From: Tubiluchus corallicola
Lineage: Eukaryota; Priapulida; Priapulimorpha; Priapulimorphida; Tubiluchidae
DNA: 64,000 nucleotides
Assembly: GCA_030141605.1 (NCBI GenBank)
Contig: JAQGDQ010000002.1
Location: 2,636,001-2,700,000 of the forward strand
Direction of reading: 5' to 3'
This document shows, in pieces, positions 38,063-49,400 of the stretch. The notes beneath the pieces are model-generated. The model was not told where the DNA came from. It searched no databases and worked only from the letters and a program-made list of their open reading frames with translations. Position 1 is the first letter of the stretch. Each line of letters opens with the position of its first letter. The position numbers and the translations under genes are program-made.

Positions 38063-41000
38063 ATGAATTTAACATCAGCCACGCAGCTGCTTTTCTATCT
38101 TTGTTTATGGGTGAGTCAGCATTAAAAGTCAAGAAAATTAAATTTTGTGCCTAGGTGCCAAAACATTCTCCTCTTACTCTTAATTATTACGTTTTTTTTA
38201 CAAGTAGTTAAATGTGCTTTAGAGAAAACTGAACTAAGAGTATTAAAGAAAAGAATGGTGTTACTTTAAATTCAACAGTGACTGTAATTGCAGACGGATT
38301 TGGCTCATCAGAAAATATGCAAATTACCATTAATATAAAATCCGCATATTATATCTACTCAGTTTAAAGCATAATAACGGAAAAAACTGCAACTTGTCAA
38401 AATGAGAAAAGCAGCTACAACAACTTCTTTTCATGTGAAATTATGGCTCAAGACTGAGATCAAAACCGTGATAACTTTCGTTTCTCTGTGGATGCTAGAA
38501 ATAAATGTATAATACCTTTTTCAAATTGAAAAGATCCTGTGAACCAGTATGTAAAGACGACATCTATCATCTAACTGTTTACTATTGCAGGTGGCAAATG
38601 GAGAGAAAAACGAGCCACCGGGACCAACTAGTTCCATCAATTGGGGCAAATACTTCACAGACAATAACAAACACCAATATGATCATAAATTAAAATATGA
38701 CAATGAGGGTTTTATTGACGATAAAGGCGGAAAAGGAGACATTGCCCTAAAAGGGAAAATCTCATACAACATGGGTGACGGTGAATTCGAGTTTAGTAAG
38801 GGCGAAGGAAAATATGCCTACGATAACACGCACATAGATAAAGGGGGGTCGCAAAAGTATGAAGACAAAGGTTCAGCCAGTAAGCATCACGACAAGGGCA
38901 TTTTTGATGGCAAAGGAGAGTACCACAATAAGGACCACTACAAGAACAATCATGCGCTGTATGAAGGAAATGCCCCTCGTCCCAAGCCTGCTTATATGAG
39001 CGATTATGATGCCAGTTATGACAAAGGTCACAGCGACAGAGGGTATGGTGATGTTGGCTATGGTAAAGGCAGTGGCGGCTACCCTCATGATGACTATGGA
39101 TACGATGCAGGATATGGAGAGAAAAAGGAGTACGGGCCATATCCAGGACCACCCAAACCATCAAGTTACGAGAAAGAACCATATGGCAGAAGTAGTTATG
39201 ATGATGAACATGGTGTTTCGTATGGTGATTTGCATGGACGCGGTTATGGAGACCCTCATGGAAGTAGTTACGGAGACCCTCATGGAAGTAGTTACGGAGA
39301 CCTTCATGGAAGTGGTTATGGTGATCTTCATGGTAAAGAGATTGGCTATGGTGATCCACATGGAGGAGGTGATGATGATCCTCATAAGAGTGGATATGGT
39401 GAACCACATGGACGTGGTTATGGCGATCCTCACAAAAGCAGTTATGGAAATCCACATGGAAGTGGTTACAATGATCCTCACGAAAGCAGTTATGGCGATC
39501 CACATGGAAGGGGTTATGACGAGCCTCACAGAAATGGATATAGTGATCCTCATAAAAGTAGTTATGGAAGTATACATGGTCCACATGATCCACATGGAAG
39601 TGGGTATGGAGATTCCAACGGCAAGCAAAACAGTTACGCTTATCTTCGCGAAGGTGGATACTCTGACCCACATAGTAAAGAAAGTGGTTATAATGATCCC
39701 TATGGACGTGGATATAATATTCATGGTAAAGAAAGTTACAGTGATCCCCATGGAGGTGGCTACAATGATCCACACAACAAAGAAAAAGGATATTATGATC
39801 CTCATTCAGCAGGATACGGTGATCCACATAGAGAGGGATATGGAGACACGCATGGTAAGCCTAATTACGGTGATCCTCATGGTAGTGGATATAGTGACCC
39901 TTATGGCAAAAACAGTGGTTATGGTAGTTCCCATAGTGAACCTTATGGAACTAGTAGTGGATACAACAAGCCCAAAACATACGATCCATATGCATTGCAA
40001 GGAAGAGTTTTGAGCAGTGACACAGGCAACACTCACAGTGAACCAAGTTCTGCTTCTGATTTATCCAGTACTGATAGTCCGCTTGTATTTACGTACAATA
40101 GAGCTCCTGCTGTATATGTAACATCTGGCAATAATGGGTATCCGCAATCAAACAATCCCTATCGCGGTTACAGCAGTAGTTTTGTGCCTCAAGACGAAAC
40201 ATCAATGTATAAATCAAGTGCAAGTTCTGCTCCAAAAGACGAATTCGACTTTGACGTCGTAATTCCTGGGGAGTATGAGAAAAATTACATTCCGGCAAGT
40301 TCATCAAGCCGTACCTATGGCAATCAAAACCACGCGGACACCAGAGCTGCTGGTAGAATGTACTACAGTGGTCGCAACTATCCGCTTGCTGCCCATGTTC
40401 AGGGACAATCGCAGAATAGTCCTGCTCAACAGTTTAGTAATGTGCAACTACCCACAAGTAAAACAAATCGCGATGACTATGTTTACAGCAATAAAAATTA
40501 TGACAATGCAAAAGTTTCATTTGAAGATGACGATTTTTTCAAGGACAAGGAAATTACAAGTTTCAAAAATGGTAACCAAAATAAACCTTCAGCTGCTACT
40601 GATAATGCTGCTGTTGCCTACAAAAACTCAGAAACTTATGCTAACAGTAATGATAACATTAAAAATGTTAATACAAACTTCGACAATGGCAGTAGTCCTA
40701 CAAAAGCCAGATTCAATCCGTATGGTCAAAAGCAAACTGCAGCTGTGCAGCAAAGTCGCTTTTCTCAAAATGATGACTGGTTTAAGGAAATCGATGCTAT
40801 CTACAATATCCCAGGCAACACTTATCGAGAAACTGTAAACAACAATAACAACAACAACAACAACAACAATTTAAGCAAAACTTATACCAGAGGAGCAGCT
40901 CAATCAAATGCAAAGGTTAACAATCCTGCGGGGTTCGTTAATATCCAGAGCAGTTCAAGTCCGACCAAAAACACTCCTGGAAGCTACAGCGACTGGTTAA

Positions 41001-41152
41001 CATCCCATGGGGCTCCTCGGAAAAACACATATGGCAATAGAGGTTATCATGGTGCTATTATCGGTTCGAATGGCAACCGTGGTATGCCAACAACAAGTCA
41101 GCCTGATGTTACAGACCCAACCAGCTCAACCCTAATACAATGGAACATTTGA
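38063..41152 (+). CDS. Secreted GGKG-DKGG domain protein with GYGDPHG repeat tail, gene E
   Basis: Two coding exons, 38063-38110 and 38591-41152, joined in phase 0, give 869 residues. Exon 1 encodes MNLTSATQLLFYLCLW and exon 2 continues VANGEKNEPP, so cleavage near VANG is likely. The domain spans about residues 35-125: KGGKGDIALKGKISYN, FEFSKGEGKYAYDNTH, DKGGSQKYEDKG, GIFDGKGEYHNKDHY. It has no intron inside, unlike A-D. About 280 residues of GYGDPHGSS-type repeats follow, roughly 25-30 units with DLHG, DPHK and EPHG variants. The last ~330 residues are Ser-, Asn- and Gln-rich with a poly-Asn run and a Tyr-containing end. Likely a large extracellular, intrinsically disordered protein; the Gly, His, Tyr and Asp repeats would suit metal binding or cross-linking, which is inference. 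Poly(A) signal at 41854. Confidence 0.93.
39230..39960 (+). repeat. In-frame GYGDPHG-type coding repeats of gene E
   Basis: The 27-nt-like unit GGAGACCCTCATGGAAGTAG and relatives repeat in frame. Adjacent units near 39245-39300 are almost identical, which indicates recent slippage, while distal ones are diverged. Confidence 0.9.
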
Positions 41153-41853
41153 AACAGAGAACAGTAGTTAATTAACTTCAAAAGAGCCTACATATAGAAA
41201 TATTTAGGTACACAGTATTGACGATGAGATTTCGTGAACATCTTTTATATTTTCTTGAAAATTATTGTGATGTTTTTTGTTTTGTGGACATTAGTCTACC
41301 AGTTTGTTAACCATTTTCTGAATATGAATGGATTTTCAAAAGCAATTTTGTTTCTTACCAATCACAGTTATTTAGAGTATGCAGGCTAGCATTGGACCAA
41401 AGACTTACGAATGTTATTGTGTAATGCTGCAGGACTGCTATCAGGCGAGCTTTGTATTATAAACTAGGACTGTTCAGTAATAATGGATCTTGATATACAC
41501 TTAATATACAACTTAATACACAGCCTGACAGAACTTAATATAGCCTAAATGTAGCTGTGACACGATTTCCTGAAGAACTTTGAAGAATTGATCAGGAAAA
41601 GTTTGCCGATTCGACATGTGGGCAACTATAAAAAAAGAGGGGCTGGACAGAAACTCTTGTTATTGGGAAGCGCCATTAATGAGTCAGATTGTGCTAGGAA
41701 CAATAATTTCTGGCTAATAGACTAAGGGGTATTTTTACCTGTAATTGCTCCAAGAATAACAGTTACAGAGTACTGACACTAATAGAAAATAACTACACAA
41801 AACAGACAAAAGCAAAATTGTGTGCGTGTGTTTTAGTCAGCAATTATTTGTTC

Positions 41854-41859
41854 AATAAA
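41854..41859 (+). terminator. Poly(A) signal of gene E
   Basis: AATAAA lies about 700 bases after the stop codon of gene E. Confidence 0.4.
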
Positions 41860-42657
41860 TTGATTAACTTGTGAACTAGTTCTTCGCTTAATTTTGTTGG
41901 CATCGTAATAAATGAGCTATTAAATACCTGTCTGACTTACATGGACGTGTCAAGAGAAAACGGGATTCCTCTCAGAATGAATACGAGAGCAGTTCTTGTT
42001 ACTGTTTTTAAAGAAATCAATCTTAGCTTTTATTTCAGTGGCTTACAAATGGAATGCATAGAAAGGTTAAAAACAATTAAGTATTCTAGCTCAGGAGCAT
42101 CTCTGCATGATTCGTTATTTATATTCCTAGACGCTATAGCTACAAAGTTACCATTTCGAAATAAAAACCGTTATCAAACACAAGTACAGAAACTAAGGCA
42201 AAATGTGACGAAAAATTTTCATATATTGGTAGCAATACCTTTTGTTTGTTGGTAAACGAGGTAGGACCATACACAGAAAGGTTCTCTTTTTAGTAAAAAT
42301 GTTCTAAAGGTAATATTCTGCAGTCATGATTCACTTCAAAATATTACGCGTCCTTTTGTTCAGTATGGTATGCGTTTTTTAGTAAAAAGAACTTATTGGC
42401 AGTTTATCATAAAAACCAACAACTGAAGTTTGGATATTATGATAGTCACAGTGTGGCTCGGCACTCAAGGACGGACATCTGATCTTTAGCGGCCCGGTAT
42501 TCTTTGTGCTTGTCCATTTTGCACATCCTGATGTTTATACTTGGGATTGCAAAAACTTGTTAACTGGGATAAAATGCGCGAGGAAGGACGCAAAACTGGT
42601 TGCAGGTTTTCCTGGTCCTCAAATCATTCTGGTCTGTAGTTTTATACAAAGAACATC

Positions 42658-45271
42658 ATGAAGAACTTTTGTGAGTTACCTGATTTATTTTATATAAGTT
42701 CGTTTAATAGTGGCGACTTTCAACAGCAATATTTTAGCAATTCGTCGTGTTAATATCTGATATGCATTCTGTAAGGGTTTGTCATGATATATGTAATTTA
42801 TGCATGTTATTAATCGTCGTGTTAACTAGTATTAACATGTTGCCAAACTCTCTAGCAACATTTTTCTTTTAGGTCTTTTGTTACTGTTGGCGCATTTAGT
42901 TATTACTGTAACTACTGTTCGCGCACAACCCGGCGACGACGACGATGACGATGATGATGACGACGATCGCAGAGGCAGAAGACCGCCTGTCCGACGCAGA
43001 CAAAGAATTCTTAGTGGCGATGATGATGATGACGATGGTCCACCTTTTGGTAGATTTCCTCTTCTAAAGAAACTGCTGCCATTTGATGATGATGACGATG
43101 ATGACGACGGCGATGGCATTGGGCCATTCGGCTTTGGCGGGAAACTACAAGAAGAAACAAGAAAATTCCTGCTTAAGAATGTTCAGAAGATTAAGGATAT
43201 TTTTAATGCTCCAAGGGGTGAATTGGACTGCGATCTTCTGGCAGACTTCAAAGCCCAAATTCCTAATCGTAAGTTCCATTTTGAAACTCTTTACTTTTCA
43301 CTTTGAAACTTAGCTTGAAGTATTTTAATTACTTTCTTAATTCCTGCAAATTATGAAAAATTGGTTTAATTAAGTTCTGTTATGTTTCAATATATTTAAA
43401 AGCAAATTAAAGGAAAGCGCAAAATTCATGCATGATTTTTTGCTGCAGTCGAAATCCATTGCGTCGCCCAATTTCCATCACATCCGCCCTCACCTTTTAC
43501 CTTTTAGCAATATTTTCTCTGTACCCACATTTTAATCTTTATTTTCGTTTCTAAATATCTTGAAGTCTTTTCAACTTCATACGTTCTTAACAACTATTTT
43601 CATTTTTACTACCACGCTTCAATATGTCTCAATGTATCGTGCTGTTTGTCTTAGTGTTGTTATAATGACTTGTCAATTCTATTTGTACCGTTATGCCAAA
43701 CACAAGCCAGAAAAAATCTCTAAACTACAGAGGGCTAAAATATGGAATTCTTTGTCAAATGAATTAAGAAGCAGTAGCAACAGCCACCTTAAAGCTTTTT
43801 ATCAAGGCTTGTTATAATTAATGGTATTACGCTTTTTAATTTCGTCTTTTTGAACAGCTTTTTGAATGTTTTGTCATGTTTTCTTTTTATTCAGATGTTT
43901 TTGGTATTAGCCTGAATATTGTTTGCAAACTTTACACCAATCAGGACCTTGTTCTAAACGAGCTTTACTCAATGAAGTTATCCTGAATAAATATATTTTC
44001 CTGTCTTATTTTATCTCATCTCATCTGATCTCAAACAAGAGTGTTAGGTTCGTTTTACTGCCTTTTAGTTTTTTTTATTTAAGTTGTTTATGATTTCTAC
44101 AGGCGAGGGTTTTGCAAAACGCTTGAGTTTCTTATGTCCACCCAAACTGCGTGAATGCGATGAGTGGACTGAATTCACAGAATGCACAGATAATTGTAAT
44201 GGCGTCCGGGTAAGTACACGTAGTTACTGAGTCTACGCACGAAGAGTCTTAGAGAACCGTTAAAGACAACAGCAACGGCAATGCGTAGATATGTGGTAAC
44301 AGAATAGCGCCACCTTGTGGTTCCTTTATTCACATCTATTCGGAAAAATGTTGCAGTTCGTGCTTGTCATAGCGGGATATACTTCAAACTCTAAATTCGT
44401 TCAGATGAATATGCATTGGTGGCAGTCCCTGATGATGGAATGAAGAAATGCAGCTTGATTGTTCACACATTCCTTGTGTAATATCTGTGATGGTAACTAA
44501 CAGAAACTAAGTAATTTAGCTTAATGTATGTTGGGAACTACTGGATAGCTTTCATATTCGTTGAAGGATTTTTATCCCGTAAAATTGCCATTTGTACATC
44601 TGATCTGTACATCCTCTTGGTCTTTCCCCACCCCATCTCTAAATACTTTACACAATCTGTTATAACTGTCTTAATGAACTTTGTACTGGAGATAAAAAAA
44701 ATTTTAAATTGAATTGAGTTTAGCGAAGTTAAGCAGACGTCTGTTTTACATTACTAAGATCCATTTACATTACTGTCTCCTAAAGTTTTATGGGTAGGAA
44801 TTATGGGTGCTTGGAGCAGCAAAGTACTTAAAGGGATGGATTATGCATTGAGAGCGAGAGGTCTAAGCGTTTCCCATCCCTAAAATGCTATAAGTTGCTG
44901 CATACATCAATGAAATGTACTTAGTGTAAAAAAAGTGTAAAAAACCTTATATACCATATAAATGAGTAGGTTTTTACTTTCAATTTAAAGATTTTATCAA
45001 TCCCAGTGACTATCAGGCATGTTTTAAATTAAGGCTTTTGCAAAATGTAGCCGTCAATTTGTGTAGCAAAAAACTACCTCAGACGTCCTATTACAAAAGC
45101 TGTTGTATTTTACAGGTGAGAACACGGTCCTGCACCTGCAAACTCTGTACAGATACCATACCTATTGCCAGGTACCTCCCCTGCGTGAATTTTGACCCAA
45201 CAGCCGCCAAAGACCGATGTGAGGATAGTAGGCATGCTACTTTAGAAGTTGAACCATGCAACTGCGAGTAG
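42658..45271 (+). CDS. Secreted poly-Asp protein with thrombospondin type 1-like repeat, gene F
   Basis: Four exons: 42658-42670, 42873-43268, 44103-44209 and 45116-45271. All have GT-AG borders and phases 1, 1, 0, giving 223 residues. The short first exon (MKNF plus one base) joins a hydrophobic stretch, completing signal peptide MKNFCLLLLLAHLVITVTTV-RA before QPGDDDD. Three Asp runs of 11, 6 and 8 residues are separated by a basic segment (RRGRRPPVRRRQR) and by GPPFGRF/PLLKKLLPF. The C-terminal half is Cys-rich, with WTEFTECTDNCNGVR joined across an intron to VRTRSCTC. This fits the WSxWSxC..C...R.R.C core of a TSR, followed by six more Cys. Poly-Asp secreted proteins often bind calcium, and in several invertebrates act in biomineralisation; that role here is inference. 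It lies 1.5 kb downstream of gene E on the same strand. Confidence 0.87.
43560..44035 (+). mobile_element. Possible 3' end of a non-LTR retrotransposon
   Basis: A frame in intron 2 of gene F contains RAKIWNSLSNELRSSS followed by NSHLKAFYQGLL. This resembles the usual C-terminal tail of LINE reverse transcriptases (WNSLP..L......FK..L). It is followed by an ATCTCATCTCATCTGATCTC simple tail near 44010-44030. The upstream RT is not recognisable. Confidence 0.45.
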
Positions 45272-46422
45272 CTCGCCTTCTTCCATGTTGATGGCAGTAG
45301 CAACTAGCGCCACAGTTGGTCGATTCTTCAGTTCCACAGATTATGCAAATCACAGCCCATTGTATTTCAATGGTGTCTAACTATGTTAGAATAATCGTAA
45401 AATATTATAAAATTATTAAAAGAACAGTAGAAAGTATTTTTGTTCACACGAATTTCTTCGCTAAGTTTTTTCATTAATTTAAAATTGCGAATGTTGACTA
45501 AATGTGACTACGTGTCAAAAGGACATAGCAATTAAGCAAGCAGAAGCAAAAATGATAATTACAGTCTACCAAACTGTTGTATACAATCGACTGAACAAAA
45601 TCATTACTTAAATTACTATAAATTAAATGAAATAATTAAAAAACTAATCAAGTTATAAGGTCATCACACTTCATTGAGGCCTAGTACTATACTATCTAAT
45701 AATAATGTTTGTAACTATATCTTAAGAAAGCATTTAAAATTTGCTGTGAGCAAAAAGCTTCAAAATCCTATGAGTGCAGCTCAGTCTACCATCACTAAGG
45801 TACTGCATTGAGCTGCACTTACATGACTCTCTCTTAATTTAGCGTTCATAATGTATAAAATATAGTTTTTAGTAATTAAATTCAAAAACTATCTACGTGT
45901 TAAGTTGTACACAAAGAGCAACGATGTAGGTATAAAGCTTATCTAACTGCAATAAATAGTGAGCAACAAAATAAACAATGTTGTTATGTCTATTAATAAT
46001 TATTATTTTTTTAAATTTGACTTACACACAATTATTATGACTGATTATTAAAATTATTGAACTAATGTCAGGTATAATAATAAATGTTGCCTCAAAGTTA
46101 TGAGTTCAATAACTTGCATCTTATTAAGTTGGCAATTTTGTAAATCAGTTACATGATAATGGAGGACTAAAATAGCTCTCATCTAATTACAACACATTCT
46201 TTTAATGCTTAGTTTTAATTACAGAATATTATAAAAATGATTTAATACATGTGATATAATGACTTAATGATATGATTGCTATATCACTGTGTTGTGGCAA
46301 TATATGGCAGTAATTGTTTAAGTTTCATTTTTTTATCCTTTTTTGCAGAATATTTGCAAAAGCGCTGATTATTAGTGAGTCCAAATTTCTGCTTGAACTT
46401 GATAAACGTTTCAGATGAGACT
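45272..46422. other. Intergenic between gene F and the phosphatase-like gene
   Basis: This is the convergent 3' flank of two genes, very AT-rich, with no other structure recognised. Confidence 0.5.
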
Positions 46423-49400
46423 CTACTGCCACGCATTCTGTCGATTAGTATCTTCGAAACTCATAGATGGCGCCACACCTGGCAGTAATCTGCGCTCCCA
46501 TATTTCTAATGACCTTTGGAAGCCAGCGTTGAGACTAATATTAGGCCATCTCTTTTTCAACAAATTGTGAGCCCGATAAAGATTCATGTCATGGTATTTC
46601 ATTAAATACTGAAGGATAGCACAGACGGAACGTGAACTTCCATTTAGGCTGTGGACAAGTACATTTTTGTCTTTTCTCCTGGCAGCTTCTATGAATGTGG
46701 ATATATCCTCAAAGTAAGGCATCATATCTGTTGTCTCACAATCATTGACTCCCAGCCATAGCCGCGCTCTTGGATGAGATGTTTCTAAAGGACAAGTGCA
46801 AGGGCAGTCGCTCTTTCTGTGCCTTGGAATCTGGTGTGGTTCCATATTTGATATGTCTACTATACTTTCAATGTTCAGTTTGCAGAGAAGGTGCTCATTG
46901 TAGGCCGCTTCAATGTTACCAATGAATAGATTGTCCAAAATTTGCGAGCAACATTCATCTCGGTAGAATGCCTTTTGTGTTAGTTCCTGAAAAAAGAGAA
47001 CTTGTTAATGCCTTCTCCTTAGTTTAGAAGAAATACCAGTTCATCTTAGCCAACTGTCAGCAACTCAAAACAAATAATTCTGTGTTTAGATAGTACTTGA
47101 TTTGACTGCTGATGCAGTTCGTTACCTATGAATGTGATTTCTATTGCCAAGGATAAGTTGGCCCTCATAATGGAAAGGCAACTGCCGTCTTTTTGCAATT
47201 GTTAATTGGTTTTTTCTGTTAATTAATTAATTAAATTTTTCAGGCAAGCTTACATTGCTCATAAAACAATAAACCTAGTGTACAATGTAATACAAGAAAC
47301 ACAATAACATTATGTAGACAAAAGTTACAAAATAATAACTATTTATATAAAATTTATGTAGGTTTAACCATTTGTTACACAGCTTTGAATAAAACAAACA
47401 GTCACTGTTTACAATACCATTTATAAGCACATTACTGGTTATAATTACTCTACGTTTAATTGAATAAACAGTGTTGTGTAATAATAAATAAAACTATAGT
47501 ATAGCCAGGTTTCCCCGCATAGTTTTAGCAGAGCAATTAAAAATTTTCGTTGAAGAATCAGTTGAGTCTGACACGAATCTTACTTGATATAGTTTTTCTG
47601 AACGATCTTGAAACGTTGAGGATGATTTTTCAATTTTGCTACTGGCTTTTGCACCATTTGTAGGCGAATGTGTTGGCCTCACTCTGTACGTATTCTCTTT
47701 TGCAGACATTGTCCTTTCACCAAAGAAATGGCCCTGCTGATCTAAAACAGAATTACAATTGTTACAAATTTATCTAGAAAATTGATCAATATATAAATAG
47801 GTAAAGCAATCATATTCAATAAATAGCTTGTGTATTAAAAGACATGGAACCTTATTTTGTGTCAGTACTGAATGATTACTTTTTTAAAAATTCTCATCAA
47901 AACATGGTAACCGTTATACTATATTTAAATAAAATAATTGACAGTGCTATTAATATTGTTAACACTTTGTTACTGTTTAAGATAAGTCATTGTTTTTCTG
48001 TTTGTTGCACAGCTATATCTTCAGTCAACGTGCAGATGCAATGTTCAACAATCCGAATATGAGCTATAAATCCTGTGCTGCAGTTTCATTTCGTTTGCCT
48101 CAAATGCAAGGGCATTGATGAGTGGTAATTTTCGCAAATTTTAATTTTGAAATTTTGATATGCAGTTAAATATTAGATTAGTGGGCTCTCTATACTTCCA
48201 AATCTAACATACCTATAAAAAGAGGTGGTAGCATTGATATATTTACCTGGTACACCATGCGCCGCTGCAGTGACATCACTGTCCCTTGATCCACTGCGTG
48301 TTCTCATTGTGACAAAGGATTCAAGAAAGTCAGGAACAGGGATCTTGCCAATATAGTGGCTGCGATATGGCTCATAACTTTGGTACGAGTAGTAAGGTGG
48401 ATTCCACGAAATGGAACTAGCTAAGCGTTGACGTTCTCTGCAACACATACAAACAGAAGTAATAGTAATTTATTTCCAGCACACGTCCACCATGTGTGCT
48501 GCTCTTTCCAGTGCCTAGTAGTGGTTGTTTTTTTGGTAGGCATAGTTTGAATCTACTTAATTATCTTTTGTTTTTCTTTCTTGTGCACTCCTTCCTAGTA
48601 GGATGCAGCGCGGTCATACGAAGGCTGACTGCTCGGCCGGCGGCCCAGGGGAGGGCTCCGCAACACTGGTGTCGAAGTTGGGGATAGGAGTTCACAGTCA
48701 GTCGAAAGGACAAGTCTGAGTGCATGTCTAGAAACTGCTTCTTGGGCTGATTCTTTAGATTCGTGTTCTGCTTCATCTGTTAATTTGGCAAACCTAGCTA
48801 GCCAGCCTAACCAAGTGGCCTATTTACCTTCGTCTGTTCCACGTCCGGTGTCTGTAAGTCTCGCTAGCTTTCAAGACTCAGGCCTATCTCGTACTACGAA
48901 CCTGAGCAACCTAAATTTTATTTCGCAAGAAATGCAAAACTTGTCTACGCGCATAAATAATCAGTTTTCACAATTTTCTGAGCTTTTTGTTATAGCCCAA
49001 AATCAAATGCGGAATGAAGCCCGTCTAGAAGACCTGTCAAGTGTAGTCGCAACACTTATACAGGCTTTTTCTCAGGTCGCACCTAACTTTCGGAGCTTCG
49101 CGGCCCAGTGGGGCCTAAGCCTGGCCTTAGACTGGTTAGGGAACCGGCTGCGGTTCTCCCCCCACCGGTAATGATCCTGAACCTAATGGTTCATTCATTG
49201 CTACAGACTATGCGTATTCCCAGCGTCAAAATGCAGAACCGGCTACAGTGCCAAAAAAACCCTACTGAACCAGTTACGCGTGTTCGTTTTCAAGGTCAGA
49301 GAATGACACTGACCTTTCGCGAAATGACACTGACATTTCCACATTTAGTTTCGATTCTCACTTGTCCAGCGGCACAGCAATGGAACAAACTAATTCGTTT

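Noticed and set aside
38793-40013. Long frames of 335-344 codons opposite and alongside gene E
   Set aside because: These are shadows caused by the in-frame repeat; only the gene E frame has a signal exon, domain homology and full length.
41941-42255. 104-codon ATG frame between genes E and F
   Set aside because: No signal peptide, domain or splice support; within reach of chance in AT-rich DNA. Kept out, but a transcript could change this.
42327-42371. Alternative signal-peptide start for gene F (MIHFKILRVLLFSM)
   Set aside because: Its donor is phase 0 and would shift exon 2 out of frame into a stop; the ATG at 42658 gives phase 1 and a complete signal peptide.
42832-43119. Minus-strand poly-Ser frame
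   Set aside because: Antisense of the poly-Asp codons of gene F.
47494-47583. Read-through of phosphatase-like exon 3 to a stop as the gene's end
   Set aside because: A strong in-phase donor (CAA|GTAAGA) at 47584 joins exactly to the phosphatase exon, so the read-through is probably intronic.
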